Shown: positions 32,840 through 44,700, counted from the stretch's first letter. The stretch: 64,000 nucleotides of DNA from Selaginella moellendorffii (GCF_000143415.4 NW_003314439.1:65337-129336), one strand, 5' to 3'. Translations and numbers: made by a program. The notes: a model not told the origin generated them from the sequence alone.

Positions 32840-33577
32840 CAAAGTCCCCGCTTTTCCTTCTCTAGAACTATTTCTACTACCTGTGTAGAAAACCTCCGTT
32901 TTCAAGTCATTTGTCTCCAAAGAACTTGCGTAAAGTTGGCTTATCGCAGATATTTTGATTTGCTTCGTGAAGAACCTGTGTGGACCAGAAGAACTTGATC
33001 TATATTCTCTCTCGTGAAGTACCTGGATAGGACCTTTAAGTTTCTATGACGGCGAGTAGAGGAACCAGAGAAAACTCGCAAGCTGATGGCCGCAACGATA
33101 TGTGGCAAGCGAGCAGTCCATCTGGAAGGCGAATTCCTCCCCCGCAAATCTCCGCAAGCAGCATCTAAGACTAAAACCCCACCTCCGTCGCCGATTTCCT
33201 AGCAGCGCCCAACCCCTATTCCCAGCGCCAGCGCCGGCATTTCGATGATGCGAGGAGGATCCAGGGCCGCGAGCGCCGATCTAATCGCCTCGATCGCTTG
33301 GGAGCGGCGTGGAGGCGGCCAATTCCAGCCTCGAGCGAGCACGAGAGTGTGGATAGGGTTTAAGCCCAAAGCCTAATGAAAAAGCGCAAAAGTCTGCCAG
33401 CTCAGCAATCGCTTTTGGACCTATTTTACGCTGGCCCCGCCACGTCACTCGTGCAGCGTGTCAATTCGCCCAATTACAACGACATTTTGCCCTTGAGAGA
33501 TGAATTTTTGGCACTTGGATCTTGAGTGGAAAATCTGATCTAAGAGAAAGCTATGGTGGTTCTTGTGATGAGCCATC

Positions 33578-35407
33578 ATGGCCGCAGCAAACCAAACAGT
33601 AGATCTGGTTTCCAGCATTCGCCGTTGCAACAGTTTGGTCGAGGCCAGGACGCTCCACTCGCTCGCTGTGGAGAATTATCGCAAGAACCAAACTTTTACG
33701 GCAAATCTCGTGATTGAGATGTACGGAAGGTGTGGGGGCATCGATGAGGCTAGGAGGGTGTTTGATGCAATCGCCAACAAGAATGTTTTCTCGTGGACTA
33801 TCATACTAACAGTGTATGCCCGCTCTGGGCATCTGGATGAGGCAAAGTTTGTCTTTGACACAATGCCTGAAAAGAACGTTGTCTCGGAGACGACAATGAT
33901 AATGGCTTACGCAGAAGCTGCAAAACTTGATCAAGCTAAGATTGTTTTTGACAGCATGCAAGAACGCAATTTGTTTGCTTGGAACGCCTTGATAACTGGA
34001 CATGCCCGACATGGGCATTACAAAGGCGCTCTTAAACTATTACAGCTTATGGATCTCGACGGTGTCAGGGCCGATCGGATCACGTTTCTCGCAATTATCG
34101 AGTCATGCTCGGGGTTAAACGATTTTCGAAAAGCCAGGCTCATGCACTCGAGAGCTGGAGCTTCTGGTTATGCTCTAGAAACGAAGGTGGCAAATGCCCT
34201 GATCACAATGTATGGACGATTCGGAGCTCTCGATGATGCAACGAAGGTTTTCCAAGAGCTGAAAGACAAGAGCACCGTTTCATGGAATGCCATGGCGTGG
34301 GCATTTGGGTCCAATGGTCGTGTAGACGATTCCAGACGCTTGCTCCATGTTGATTGCTCAAAAAGGGATTTGAGTTCTTACAACTGCTTGATCTCGGGGT
34401 TCTCCCTGAACGATCGGCCCCAAGAAGCAGTGGAAGTGTTTGAGATGCTGCTTTTGGAGGGCGAGTTTCATCCAGACGACGTGAGCTTCCTCGCAGTTCT
34501 TAGCTGCTCGTGCTTCAAAAGGATTCGCGATTTGAGAACCATCTACAATGTCGCGAGCGAGGCGGGCTATCTTGCAAACACGAGGGTCGCAAACTCTCTC
34601 GTGAATTGTTTTGGCAGATCTGGAGCTCTTGACGACGCAACTTGCCTGTTCCGGGAGATCACGAAAACGGCAAATGCCGCCTCTTGCTGGAACGTCCTTC
34701 TCGGCGTCTACGTCGAAAGCAATCTCCCACGCGAGGCCATTCTTTTGTTTCGCGAAATGGACGTGGAAGGCGTAAAGCTCGACTATATCACGATGATCCT
34801 GGCCGTCGATGCCTGCCGGATCGGAGGGCCCGGCGCCACCCTCTTCCGGCGCTCCATCCACGACAGGGCCATCCGTACGGGCTTTCTCCAGCATGTGAAA
34901 GTCGCCACCGGGCTTGTCACCATGTACGGCGAGTACGGCATGGTAGGCGACGCTTTCCAGGTGTTCTGTTCGATTCCCACCAAAAACCTCCTCGCGTGGA
35001 CTGCGCTGGTAGTCGCATACGCCCGAAACGGGCATATGGAACAAGCATTGGAAGCGTTTCAACGGATGGGATTGGACGGCTGCCAGCCTGACGAGATCGC
35101 CTTCGTCGGTATCATCTCAGCTTGCAGTCACGGCGGGCGCGTACGGGAGGGCTGGCATTTTATGGCCGAAATGTACGGGGAGTTTGGCGTGGGCCAAAAG
35201 GAGGAACACTATAGCTGCCTTGTCGACATGCTTGGAAGGGCGGGGTTACTAGACGAGGCTGAGAGATTTATCCAGGAGGTGACTGTAAATGTAAACCCCT
35301 GGAAGGGTAGAAGTTTATTACTGTCCTGGAAAAGCCTGTTGAGTTCTTGCCGGGTTCAAGGTGACCTGGAGCTCGCCCACAGGGTTTTGACACAAGTGGA
35401 CAGGTAA
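33578..35407 (+). CDS. PLS-class pentatricopeptide repeat protein
   Basis: An intronless frame of 609 aa with about fifteen PPR-like repeats (e.g. NVFSWTIILTVYARSGHLDEAKFVFD; NLLAWTALVVAYARNGHMEQALEAF). The end, LVDMLGRAGLLDEAERFIQEV, enters an E-domain-like region but carries an atypical insertion (VTVNVNPWKGRSLLL) before SWKSLLSSCRVQGDLELAHRVL and then stops, without E+ or DYW. Presumed organellar RNA binding. The unusual repeat MAWAFGSNGRVDDSRRLLHV suggests partial decay of one motif. The gene starts 739 bp from the divergent CONSTANS-like start. Confidence 0.9.
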   Translation: MAAANQTVDLVSSIRRCNSLVEARTLHSLAVENYRKNQTFTANLVIEMYGRCGGIDEARRVFDAIANKNVFSWTIILTVYARSGHLDEAKFVFDTMPEKNVVSETTMIMAYAEAAKLDQAKIVFDSMQERNLFAWNALITGHARHGHYKGALKLLQLMDLDGVRADRITFLAIIESCSGLNDFRKARLMHSRAGASGYALETKVANALITMYGRFGALDDATKVFQELKDKSTVSWNAMAWAFGSNGRVDDSRRLLHVDCSKRDLSSYNCLISGFSLNDRPQEAVEVFEMLLLEGEFHPDDVSFLAVLSCSCFKRIRDLRTIYNVASEAGYLANTRVANSLVNCFGRSGALDDATCLFREITKTANAASCWNVLLGVYVESNLPREAILLFREMDVEGVKLDYITMILAVDACRIGGPGATLFRRSIHDRAIRTGFLQHVKVATGLVTMYGEYGMVGDAFQVFCSIPTKNLLAWTALVVAYARNGHMEQALEAFQRMGLDGCQPDEIAFVGIISACSHGGRVREGWHFMAEMYGEFGVGQKEEHYSCLVDMLGRAGLLDEAERFIQEVTVNVNPWKGRSLLLSWKSLLSSCRVQGDLELAHRVLTQVDR

Positions 35408-35719
35408 CTAAAGGTGTCACCTCCGGGTAACTATAATTGAATATTCGATTCCAGCTGGCAACGAATGGAAGAGACAACCAAGAAAGATTTTCGAGGCAAC
35501 GTCAGAGCAGATATATACAAGAGGCAAAACAAACGTTTGGTGACGTGAATCCTTTGCAAAATAGTCAAAATGGGTATATTCTCCCTCGATCCGGCTCTTA
35601 ACGCTGGGCTAGGGAAATCCCGGGACTACCTAATGGGGAGACGCTGCGATCGATCACTCTAATGTCGGGAGCTCTCACATTTGATCGACGAGGCGGGAGA
35701 AGAGACGATATCGATTCCA

Positions 35720-36305
35720 ATGGCTGCGAGGATTCTAGTCTTGATGGCGCTGCTCGAGGAAGGATATGGCAGCCGCGGGATGCTCGAAGACTTGGGAAAC
35801 GCGCACAGAAGAGTTCCAGAGGAGGAATCGAGCGCTCCTCCGCCAGCGTCGTCTTCGATCGCCGCCAGTGGCTCCGCCGCGACTAGGCCAGCGCTGGGAT
35901 TCCCTCTGGGCACAGCGCTCATCCTCTTCCTCGTTTTCGGAGTGAGTACTCTCTTCTCTTGCTGCTACCACTGGGAGAAGATCCGGAGCCACACTGGCAG
36001 GCTCACTGCAAACCGGAGCTCCGCCATGGATTCATCCGCGACGAGTTCCTCCGCTGCTGATGGCGCCGCCGGCGATCGATGCTGCGAAATCGATCCACCC
36101 AAGTGCACCAAACAGGTGGGAAGAACTTTTTTCCTGGTTCTCGAGGAGCTAATCGAGTGTGTTCTTGCATTGACAGTCTCTCATCTTGCCAGTGTTGATG
36201 CCTGGCGATCAAATCCCTAGGTACGTCGCGTGGCCCTCCCCTCATGGAATCCCAGACGAAGCTATTACTAATGCTAGTTTACACGATAACTATTGTCAGT
36301 TATGA
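35720..36305 (+). CDS. Small single-pass membrane protein (plant hydroxyproline-rich-glycoprotein-annotated family)
   Basis: Two exons, 35720-36115 and 36177-36305, 174 aa. Features: an N-terminal Ser/Pro/Ala region, one hydrophobic segment PALGFPLGTALILFLVFGVSTLFSCCYHW followed by basic residues, a Ser/Ala-rich linker, and a C-terminal conserved phrase LPVLMPGDQIPRYVAWPSP encoded mainly by exon 2. The combination GFPLGTAL...SCCYHW plus LPVLMPGDQIP is shared by a small land-plant family whose function is unknown to me. The start is the first ATG in frame; an upstream TTG is unlikely. Predicted location is a cell membrane. Confidence 0.7.
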
Positions 36306-36553
36306 CGTGGATCCTTTAATGTCCAGGCTAAAGAAAGCCCTAAGGTTTAAATGCAAACCGAGCTTTTGAATGCGCGGCTGACACGTGTCACGATCTCGTT
36401 GCTTGGTTACCGCGAACAAACCGCAAGAGCTAGGGTTTGCCTGGCGGTAGGGTTTGGGGGCGTGTGAGCGATCGGTTTTGAAAAAATGGAGGCGGATTGA
36501 GGCTTGTTCTCGCAGATTCTCCGCGGCAGCGAGCTGCGAGCGCCCGGATTGCG

Positions 36554-37665
36554 ATGGATGGCGTCACCGGAGGCGATGTGGAGCTCATGTCCAAGAGCTT
36601 GCAAGTGGAGCACAAGCTCTTCTACTTCGACCTCAAGGAGAATCCGCGCGGCCGATACCTGAAAATCTCGGAGAAGACAACCACCTCGCGCTCCACAATT
36701 ATCGTCCCGGAGAGCGGCATTGTGTGGTTTTTGGATCTCTTTAACCTCTACTCTAACGGGGATGATAAGTTCGAGAGCAAGGAGCTCCAGATGGATACCA
36801 AGGTTTGCTTTAGTGTCTTTTCCCTAAGAGAGATTCATCACACTCAATCGATCGATCCTGCGCAGGTGTTCTACTTTGATGTTGGGGAGAATCCTCGAGG
36901 CCGGTTTCTCAAGGTGAGTGATGAGCGAGTTCTTTTTTCCTTTGGAGGGAAGCTTTGAACTCTTGAGCTCGAACAAGAGAATGAATTTCCATGTTGGTAG
37001 ATCTCGGAAGTCTCGGCAGCGTCGGTCCGAAGCACGATCATCGTTCCCTCTGGCAACGATGCCGACGAGGGCTGGGTCCAATTCCGACATGTTCTAGCGG
37101 AAATTCACGAGGCATCGCAGATGCTCTTGTCTTCCATCGAGAACCGTCAAGTAAGTTCTCAAGTTCTTCTCAAGTTCCAAAGTTTGATTTTCCTCTTTTT
37201 CCTCAAAGATTGGAGCTCCAGAGTCGTCGCCCATCAACGCTGGATTCTACGACGGACCCGTAAGGAACGGCCCGACCGTAGCTCCTCCGAGCAACGATAC
37301 GAGTCGGATGAGCTCCACTGCCAGAGTTTTGCGAGCCGAGCAAAAAAAGTTCTTCTTTGATCTCGGCTCCAATGCCCGGGGCCAGTACCTTCGAATCTCA
37401 GAGGTAAACTTCATACAATTCGATTCATTGATCTCCTCGCTAGCTCACTCCATAGTTTTTTTTTCTAGAGCGATTGATTTCCTAGAATTATTTTCTAAGG
37501 CTATTTTGTCCCCAGGTAATTGGTGGTGATCGATCGGCAATCATTCTTCCAGCATCAGCACTAGAGCAGTTTCATGAAACCGTGGGAGAATTTGTGGAAT
37601 TACTCAAAGCCCAGGAACAACAGGTCTCCAGCGCTGTTCTCGCGGACCCCGGCTACACAAAGTGA
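36554..37665 (+). CDS. PUR-alpha single-stranded nucleic-acid-binding protein
   Basis: Five exons: 36554-36802, 36866-36913, 37001-37150, 37209-37403, 37516-37665; 263 aa, close to the plant PUR-alpha length. Three PUR repeats are visible. The first has HKLFYFDLKENPRGRYLKISEK, the second VFYFDVGENPRGRFLKISEV...RSTIIVPS, and the third KKFFFDLGSNARGQYLRISEV...RSAIILPA. Plant PUR-alpha binds purine-rich single-stranded DNA, including telo-box/GGN motifs near growth-gene promoters, and also RNA. It is nuclear and cytoplasmic. Exon breaks fall at equivalent places inside the repeats (after FLK, RISE). Confidence 0.95.
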
Positions 37666-37895
37666 AGAAAGAAAAAAATTCAGTGTTTTTGCTTCTTTAC
37701 CCTTTTTTACCCTGTTCGCGTTTTTTGTAACCGTCGGATCGTGGCCACGTGTCAGCTTCTGGCTTTTGCCATTTGAATTTCCCGCCATTTTGCCATTTAG
37801 GGTTCTTAGCTCTGGAGCTCCCCGTGTCGGCGGGAATGAATGGCGGGCAGCGAAGCGGCGCGGCGCGGCGAGAGGTGAGCCACTAGGTTGCCGCG

Positions 37896-40800
37896 ATGTT
37901 CGTCAAGGAGATCAGTCTAGAGGGCTTCAAATCTTATGCGACGAGCACATTCGTCTCAAATTTCGATCCCTGCTTCAACGCCATCACCGGCTTGAATGGC
38001 TCCGGGAAATCCAACATCCTGGACTCGATCTGCTTCGTGCTGGGGATTACCAAGCTGGAACAGGTCCGCGCCAGTAATCTCAACGAGCTCGTCTACAAGC
38101 AGGGCCAGGCGGGTGTTACCAAGGCGACCGTCTCGGTCACTTTTGATAACTCTGATCGTAGCCGAAGTCCTATTGGATTTGAAGATATGAGTGAGATCAC
38201 TGTCACTCGCCAGGTACTGCCCCTTGCTTTGTTCTTTTGGGATTTTTCTACTTAGATTCTTTTCTTTCTGTGCTTAATGAGCTTACTGGCTCTTTGGTGG
38301 GCTTACAGGTGGTTGTGGGTGGAAGAAATAAGTATCTTATCAATGGTCATGTTGCGCAGCCCAGCAGAGTCCAGAATCTTTTCCATTCAGTCCAGCTCAA
38401 TGTGAACAACCCGCATTTTCTGATCATGCAAGGCCGGATCACCAAAGTTCTCAACATGAAGCCCCATGAGATACTGTCGATGCTGGAAGAAGCTGCTGGG
38501 ACCCGGATGTACGAGACGAAAAGAGTGGCAGCGCTGAAAACCTTGGAGAAGAAGCAGACTAAGGTGAACGAGATTGATCAGATGCTCGAACAAGAGATTC
38601 TTCCGGCACTGGACAAGCTCAAAAAGGAAAAGTGCCAGTACATGCAATGGGCAAAAGCTAACGAGGACATAGAACGGCTTGACAGGTTTTGCACTGCGTA
38701 TCGTTACGTGGAGGCTGAGAAGATTAAGAATGCGGGAACCAGCGAGATAGATGCTCTGAAGTCCAAGATAGACGGTTTGCAGGAAAATATAAACACTATC
38801 GAAGCACAGATTCAAGATAAGGAGGCCACTATTCGGGAATTAACGTCTGCGAAGGAAAAGAAAACTGGTCAAGAGATGAAAGGTCTGGCTGATGTTGTTG
38901 ACAAGCTTTCAAGTTCACTTGTCAAAGAAACATCGGCTTTTACAAACGAGAAAGATCTACTAGATGCCGAAAGAGTCTCAGCAGAGAGGGTACGAAGCAC
39001 CTTTTTTTTTTTCTTCTAATTTGGCCTGAAGTGTTTTGCTGGCCTTGCAGCTTTTGAAGAACATGGCCGATTTGGACTGCCTTGTAGACCAGAAAGTTAA
39101 CGCTATTCAAAAAGGAGACACCGAGTCGTCAGGGATTCGAGAAAAAACAAACAACCTTTCCAAATTGCTGGAGGAACTTGAAACAGAATACCAGGTACTG
39201 GAATGCGGTAACCGCTTTCTGAACTTTAATTGGTGTTTTCAGAGTGTTCAAGCTGGGAAAGGCGGAGGTGGAGATCAGAAGTCCCTGGCAGAACAACTTG
39301 CTGATGCAAAAGCTGCCGTTGGGCGGGCTAGCACAGAGTTAAAGCAAGTTAGCACCAAAATCCTGCACACCGAAAATGAGCTTAAAGAGAAAAAGAAGGC
39401 CCTGGAATCCAAAACGAAAGAAGCGTCTTCGCTGCAAGTCGAACTACAGTCGAGAAAAGCTGAAATCGACAAGATTTTAAAGACATTGGAGGGTGTAACT
39501 TATGAAAATGGTCACATGGAGCGACTGGAAGAGGTACTTTTCTCACTTGTTTGTCTTCCGTGTTTAGCCGTAAGTTTTGTTTCTCAGAGTCGGAAGCAAG
39601 AGCTTGAGATGGTTGAAAATCTGAAACAAGAAGTTAGCAATCTTGGGAGCAGTCTGGTTGGTGTAGAGTTTTCTTTCGAAGATCCCGTCAATAACTTTGA
39701 TCGCCGTCGGGTAAAAGGTGTCGTAGCCCGACTTATACGTGTTGACGATTCTACAGCTGTGGTGGCACTCGAGGTTTGTTACCTTATTCCTGCTTTAACT
39801 GATGTTTTGAATTATTTATGGCAGGTTGCAGCCGGAAGCAAACTTTATAACGTTGTTGTGGATACAGAACAGACTGGTAAGCTGCTGCTTGAGAAAGGTA
39901 AATTGCGCCGGAGGGTTACGATCATTCCGCTTAACAAGATTCAAGCGAGCACGATACCATCCAGAGTTCAAGATGTGGCGGCCAGCATGGTACCAGTTGA
40001 TGCATACTATTTGTTGATTCTTTGTTTTATAGGTAGGTCCAGAAAACTGTAGAACAGCGCTTTCGCTTGTGGGTTACGACCGCGAGCTTCAGGTAATTTT
40101 GTCCGGTTGCACATACGCCTTATTCTTGTTCACAGGCTGCGATGGGATTTGTGTTTGGTGGTACTTTCGTCTGCAAGACTACGGACGTCGCTAAACAGGT
40201 GGGTCTCGCACTTTGTGTTCCTTTTTAAAGTTATCTGGCAGGTTGCGTTTCACAAAGATACAAGGACTGCTTCTGTTACGTTAGACGGTGATATCTTTCA
40301 ACCGAGTGGTTTACTTACTGGTGGCTCCCGGAAGTGCGTGCTCACTGTACATTGCTGAGCTGCTAATAACTTTCCCATGTTGCAGAGGCGGCGGCGAGCT
40401 ATTAAAGCAGCTCCATGCTTTATCGGAAGCCGAATCAAAACTAAGTACTCATCGGCATAAGTTAGCAGAAGTTGATGCCGAGGTATGCACTTATCTCTTC
40501 TTCTCCTTAAGCAGCCAGTTAATCAGTAAATTGTAGATTGCCAAAGTGAGTCCCATCCACAAGAAATATCAACAGTTGAAGTCCCAACTTGACCTCAAGC
40601 AGTATGACTTTTCACTATTTGAAAAGCGTGTAGAACAAAGCGAGCATCACAAGGTAAAACTTGTTTTCAACAATCAGGTGGTCTGAGTTTGGTGTGCTGT
40701 ACTGCAGCTTAGTGAAGCAGTAGCTGGTCTTGCAGCAGAACTGGATAATTGGAAGAAGGAAGCTCATAAAAAGGAAGAGTATCACAAAGAATGCCTTGGT

Positions 40801-42429
40801 ACCGCAGAAAACCTTGAGCAGGCAATTTCAGAGCATGGCCGAGGTCGTGAAGGTCGACTTAAGGCTTTAGATACCCAGATAAAAAGTGTAAAGCGCGAAG
40901 TGACGTCCGCATCTAAGGAGCTCAAGGTTTGTCATCGTTTTTTTCTCTATCCTTTGGTCTGAAACAAGTTTTATAGGACCATGAAGGTCTGAAAGAGCGA
41001 CTCATTATGGAAAAGGAGGCTGCAGTTCAAGAAAAGCAAGCACTACATAAGCAATGGACCGCGTCTGAGTCTCAAATAAAGAAGCTGGAAGCTGGTGTTG
41101 AGAAGCTTGCGTCAAAGGTTTTACCTTCGGTTTATTATTTCCTAGTGGATGTTAATTTTTGCCTCTAAGGTGAGGGAGCTAGAGGAAGAGTATCGGAACG
41201 CAGAAGAACAGCTCAATCACGGGAGAGCTAAACTTAAGGAATGCGATTCTCAGATAAATGCTCTAGTCACAGAGCAGAATCAGCTGCGTCAAAGTCAAAC
41301 TGAAGCCAATTTGGAAATCAAAAGAACCACTAATGAGGTAGGGAGAAAATCTTGTACTTCAGGTGTTGACGTCCTGTTACCCTTGTCAAGATCAAGCGCA
41401 TGGAGACAGATCAACGTAACAGTGCAGATACATTGCAGAAGCTGCGAAAAGATCATAAATGGATTGACACTGAGAAACAATTTTTTGGCAAGCCAGGCAC
41501 AGACTACGACTTTAGTAGTCGCGATCCTAAAAGTGCTCGAGAAGAGCTTGAAAGGAAGAAAGCTGAGCAGAACAAGTAAGCGCAGATCACAGCTTCTTCC
41601 TCACTGACAGCGGTGCTATTTTGTAGCCTCGGCAAAAGAGTCAACACGAAGGTCATGACAATGTTCGAAAAAGCTGAACAAGAATGTAGTGAGCTGCTGA
41701 GGAAGAAAGGCCAAGTTCAGGTAAGCTAATCGTGAAATTTTTCTTTGCCGTGTGACGTGCATCGGCTGCTGGCAGGATGATAAAGCGAAAATCGAAGCGG
41801 TGATCAGGGAGCTTGATGAGAAGAAAAAAGAGACTCTAAAAGTTACTTGGCAACACGTGAACAAGTAAGCTAGCTTCAGCCGTTTTGCTTCATCCCAGCT
41901 TCATTGTTTTCAACACCAGGGATTTCGGATCCATTTTCTCCACATTGCTACCGGGATCAATGGCAAAGCTGGAACCTCCGGAAGGCTGCGGCTTTCTGGA
42001 TGGCCTCGAGGTTCGCGTTGGTTTTGGAGGGGTGTGGAAGCAGTCCCTCTCGGAACTAAGCGGAGGCCAGCGCTCCCTCATAGCACTGTCGATCATACTG
42101 GCATTACTGCTCTACAAACCAGCTCCGATCTACATCCTGGACGAGGTAAGGAAGCAACCTCATCGCATCTTTACAAGATTCGCTATCAGGTGGACGCAGC
42201 ACTCGACCTCAGTCACACCCAGAACATAGGCCGAATGATAAAGACACACTTTCCTCACTCCCAGGTATTGGCTTGTGCTGAAGTCACATTCTACTTCACA
42301 TCTATCTCCCTTGTTCCTCAGTTCATCGTGGTCTCTTTGAAAGAGGGGATGTTTAACAACGCAAACGTTATCTTCCGTACTAAGTTCGTGGATGGAGTGT
42401 CAACCGTAACAAGGACAGGCAAATCATAG
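37896..42429 (+). CDS. SMC2: Condensin subunit SMC2
   Basis: Twenty exons with ~50-100-nt introns: 37896-38213, 38309-38989, 39051-39194, 39243-39533, 39588-39773, 39825-39989, 40033-40092, 40136-40198, 40242-40333, 40386-40482, 40537-40653, 40708-40926, 40977-41117, 41170-41337, 41391-41575, 41627-41720, 41776-41864, 41920-42145, 42190-42264, 42322-42429; about 1172 aa, full length for SMC2. Walker [10 protein letters not shown] is at ~32-40, followed by coiled coil 1 and a hinge with [20 protein letters not shown] and [10 protein letters not shown]. Coiled coil 2, the ABC signature LSGGQRSL and Walker B IYILDEVDAALD come next. The C-terminus ends in [14 protein letters not shown]. Role: ATPase core of condensin I/II with SMC4, compacting mitotic and meiotic chromosomes. 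All catalytic motifs are intact. Confidence 0.96.
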
Positions 42430-42671
42430 GCAACTTGCGGGGGGAACGAATATACCTATTAGAAGATTCCTTAATCACATTAATATTTTTTGTTATAGAT
42501 TGTTACATGAATCTAGTGTTCATCCTTGCCATGACTGTAGAAAGGGTGGAAATAATTGAAGTATTGTTTGATTGACATGGCAACTAAGGTGGATAAAACT
42601 CAGCCATATGGCAAATTTTAAGGAGAATCACAAGGTGGATAATATTCGAGCTCTCCATAATTCTTCGTGCA

Positions 42672-42968
42672 ATGCAGCCATGGCTAGTGTCCTCCTTCCA
42701 GCACTCAAGCAATGCAGGTGTAAGAAGTATTGTGCCCGTCCTTTCACAGCTCAAGTCTTCTAGAGATATAGACGAGGCAAGGAAAATCCATGCTAGTGTT
42801 ATCAACAATGGTTTGGAAGACAATCTCTACGTTGCTAGCAGCCTTGTCACCGTCTACTCCAGGTGTGGCAGTCTGGTGAACGCCAGCAAAATGTTCCACA
42901 AAACGAAGCACCACAACGCTATCCACATTCAGGCATATGCCGTGAGTGGGGCTTTAGAAAACCTGTGA
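42672..42968 (+). pseudogene. PPR gene fragment
   Basis: A 98-codon frame matches the N-terminal part of a PLS PPR protein: VLSQLKSSRDIDEARKIHASVINNGLEDNLYVASSLVTVYSRCGSLVNASKMFHKTKHHNAI. It then loses similarity and stops in AT-rich sequence. No repeats follow downstream, so it is a truncated copy. Confidence 0.75.
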
Positions 42969-43256
42969 GGAGGGGGGAAATAAAAATAAAACTGGAGTGT
43001 ATAAAATTAATTCAATGTATATTTCAAAATGCATTTAAGATTGGTAAAGAGATTAGTAAATACAAGAAGAAAAAGCAAAACATTTTAAAACTTATATTAC
43101 CAAAAGAATTCTAATAGTTATTAGCCAAAATAGCAGTCAATTCAAACTCATTTAGTATGCTATTGTAAAGGACGATGACAGTATGATAAAATCAAAGCTG
43201 GGGTAATTTAATTTTGGATATAAAACATGCCTTCTTGATCCAGGAATGACAACAGA

Positions 43257-44210
43257 ATGAATTACACTACTGAAATGCTTGTGATCGTATCAGTTTTGTT
43301 CCAACTTTCACTCTCTCAGCCATTCCCACCCCCGGCAGTTCCGAGAGTTTTACCACAAGTATCATATTTGAGCATGGCATATTATCTATCACAGGTTGAA
43401 TTTGAAAGTCTTTTAGATGCTATAACCAATTATATTTCATCATTTTCTACCCTGGAAAGATATTATCTCCAAAGCTGGTCATTCACGCATAGTCTTAGTC
43501 GATTCGGAATAAGAATTGTTCTTGCTGTGAGCACACCACATATTTCAACTGATACTGCAATTCCTTTGGTGTGTACACAGGGTGGGGTGCGGACAATGCA
43601 ATATGGTGGTGCTACTTTGTGGGCCTATTTTTCTACCCTACGTGATGCATTGAGAGAACAAGCGGCATCCAACAATGAGAGGACATTTTTCTGTGGGGCT
43701 ATAAGAGTAGAATATATGAATTTTAGGATCGAATACACAATTCTAAGTTATCAGGATAGTTTGCATGGTCTTCTACATACAAACATAGTTTCTAATCTTG
43801 ATGATAATGATCAGGGAAGCTGCTGGATATTCAGGTCTGGGCTCTCTGGAGGTGACTATGGCGTTGTGGGTTCTTACATTTTACCAGAAAATAGTTTAGT
43901 CTCTGGTAATAACAAGTACAAATTAACTCTAGAAATGAACTGTAAACTTGTTTTATACAAAATGGGTCATATTATTATATGGGAGAGTCCAAACACATCA
44001 CATATTTGCTACTGTGCGATATTAAAAAGAGATGGCAATCTTTTCATAGTTGACAAGGGAAAGGGTATCCTATGGCACACAAATATATATTGTCATGACA
44101 ATAAGCATTCTTGCGTGATAACGGCAAGTTTATTGGTAACTGACTATGGCAATGTAGAAATAGTTGATACAGACAATCAAGAACTCTTGTGGAGAGCCCT
44201 GGGAAATTAG
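43257..44210 (+). CDS. Secreted bulb-type (GNA-like) lectin-domain protein with an unidentified N-terminal domain
   Basis: An intronless 317-aa frame. Residues 1-20 (MNYTTEMLVIVSVLFQLSLS) look like a signal peptide. Residues ~25-185 form an unidentified region. Residues ~205-317 carry three sub-repeats of a B-lectin fold: LTLEMNCKLVLYKMGHIIIW, AILKRDGNLFIVDKGKGILW, SLLVTDYGNVEIVDTDNQELLW. Each matches the QxDxNxVxY mannose-site pattern only partly (the first lacks the Gln, and Tyr is replaced in two). Sugar binding is plausible but unproven. Codon usage is markedly AT-rich compared with the flanking GC-rich genes. A decayed second copy lies ~700 bp downstream. Recent transfer or a lineage-specific family are both possible. 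Confidence 0.7.
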   Translation: MNYTTEMLVIVSVLFQLSLSQPFPPPAVPRVLPQVSYLSMAYYLSQVEFESLLDAITNYISSFSTLERYYLQSWSFTHSLSRFGIRIVLAVSTPHISTDTAIPLVCTQGGVRTMQYGGATLWAYFSTLRDALREQAASNNERTFFCGAIRVEYMNFRIEYTILSYQDSLHGLLHTNIVSNLDDNDQGSCWIFRSGLSGGDYGVVGSYILPENSLVSGNNKYKLTLEMNCKLVLYKMGHIIIWESPNTSHICYCAILKRDGNLFIVDKGKGILWHTNIYCHDNKHSCVITASLLVTDYGNVEIVDTDNQELLWRALGN

Positions 44211-44434
44211 ATTTGGATTCAAAGGAGTCAGAATGAATTCAAGAGATTGTTGCTAAGTTCTCGTCTTGTCCTAAGAAAACATATAACAGAATAGTGATGC
44301 TGATGAAATCTTGAAGAAACAATGGTATTCGGAACCAAAATCCCCTGGCGACAGCCTTAGATAGAGGAGATTAGGGCAGGATTAGGCAAGTTCTATTTTT
44401 TAGATCTCCACCATCCTTCTGCTTTTGAACTTCT

Positions 44435-44700
44435 ATTAGTTCAATAAAAGTATATTATGTGTCACTTAACTAGCTTATTCCTATTGTCAAAAGGCATGTA
44501 TTTGCTCATTGGGAATATGCTTGACTTGCCATATTACTGAAGGTGGGACAACCTTTAACCTCTTCTTCATAGGCAAACATGTATAAACAACTTGTATTAT
44601 TGCTTATATCAGACAAACAGGTTTATTAATCCAATAAAAGTATGTTATGTGTCATTAACTGGTTTATGCTTGCTATTAATGGGCCATGTATTGCCTCAAC
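44435..44700 (+). repeat. Two diverged direct repeats of ~65 bp in the lectin 3' flank
   Basis: TCAATAAAAGTATATTATGT at ~44438 and CCAATAAAAGTATGTTATGT at ~44631 each lead into GTCA(C)TTAACT...GCATGTATT(T)G-like sequence. The spacing is about 190 bp in the same orientation. AATAAAA suggests that each could carry a polyadenylation signal. Confidence 0.7.

Noticed and set aside
32840-32920. Upstream extension of the CONSTANS-like protein to 32920
   Set aside because: The codon at 32918-32920 is TTG, and the B-box protein family starts directly before the first B-box, matching the ATG at 32839.
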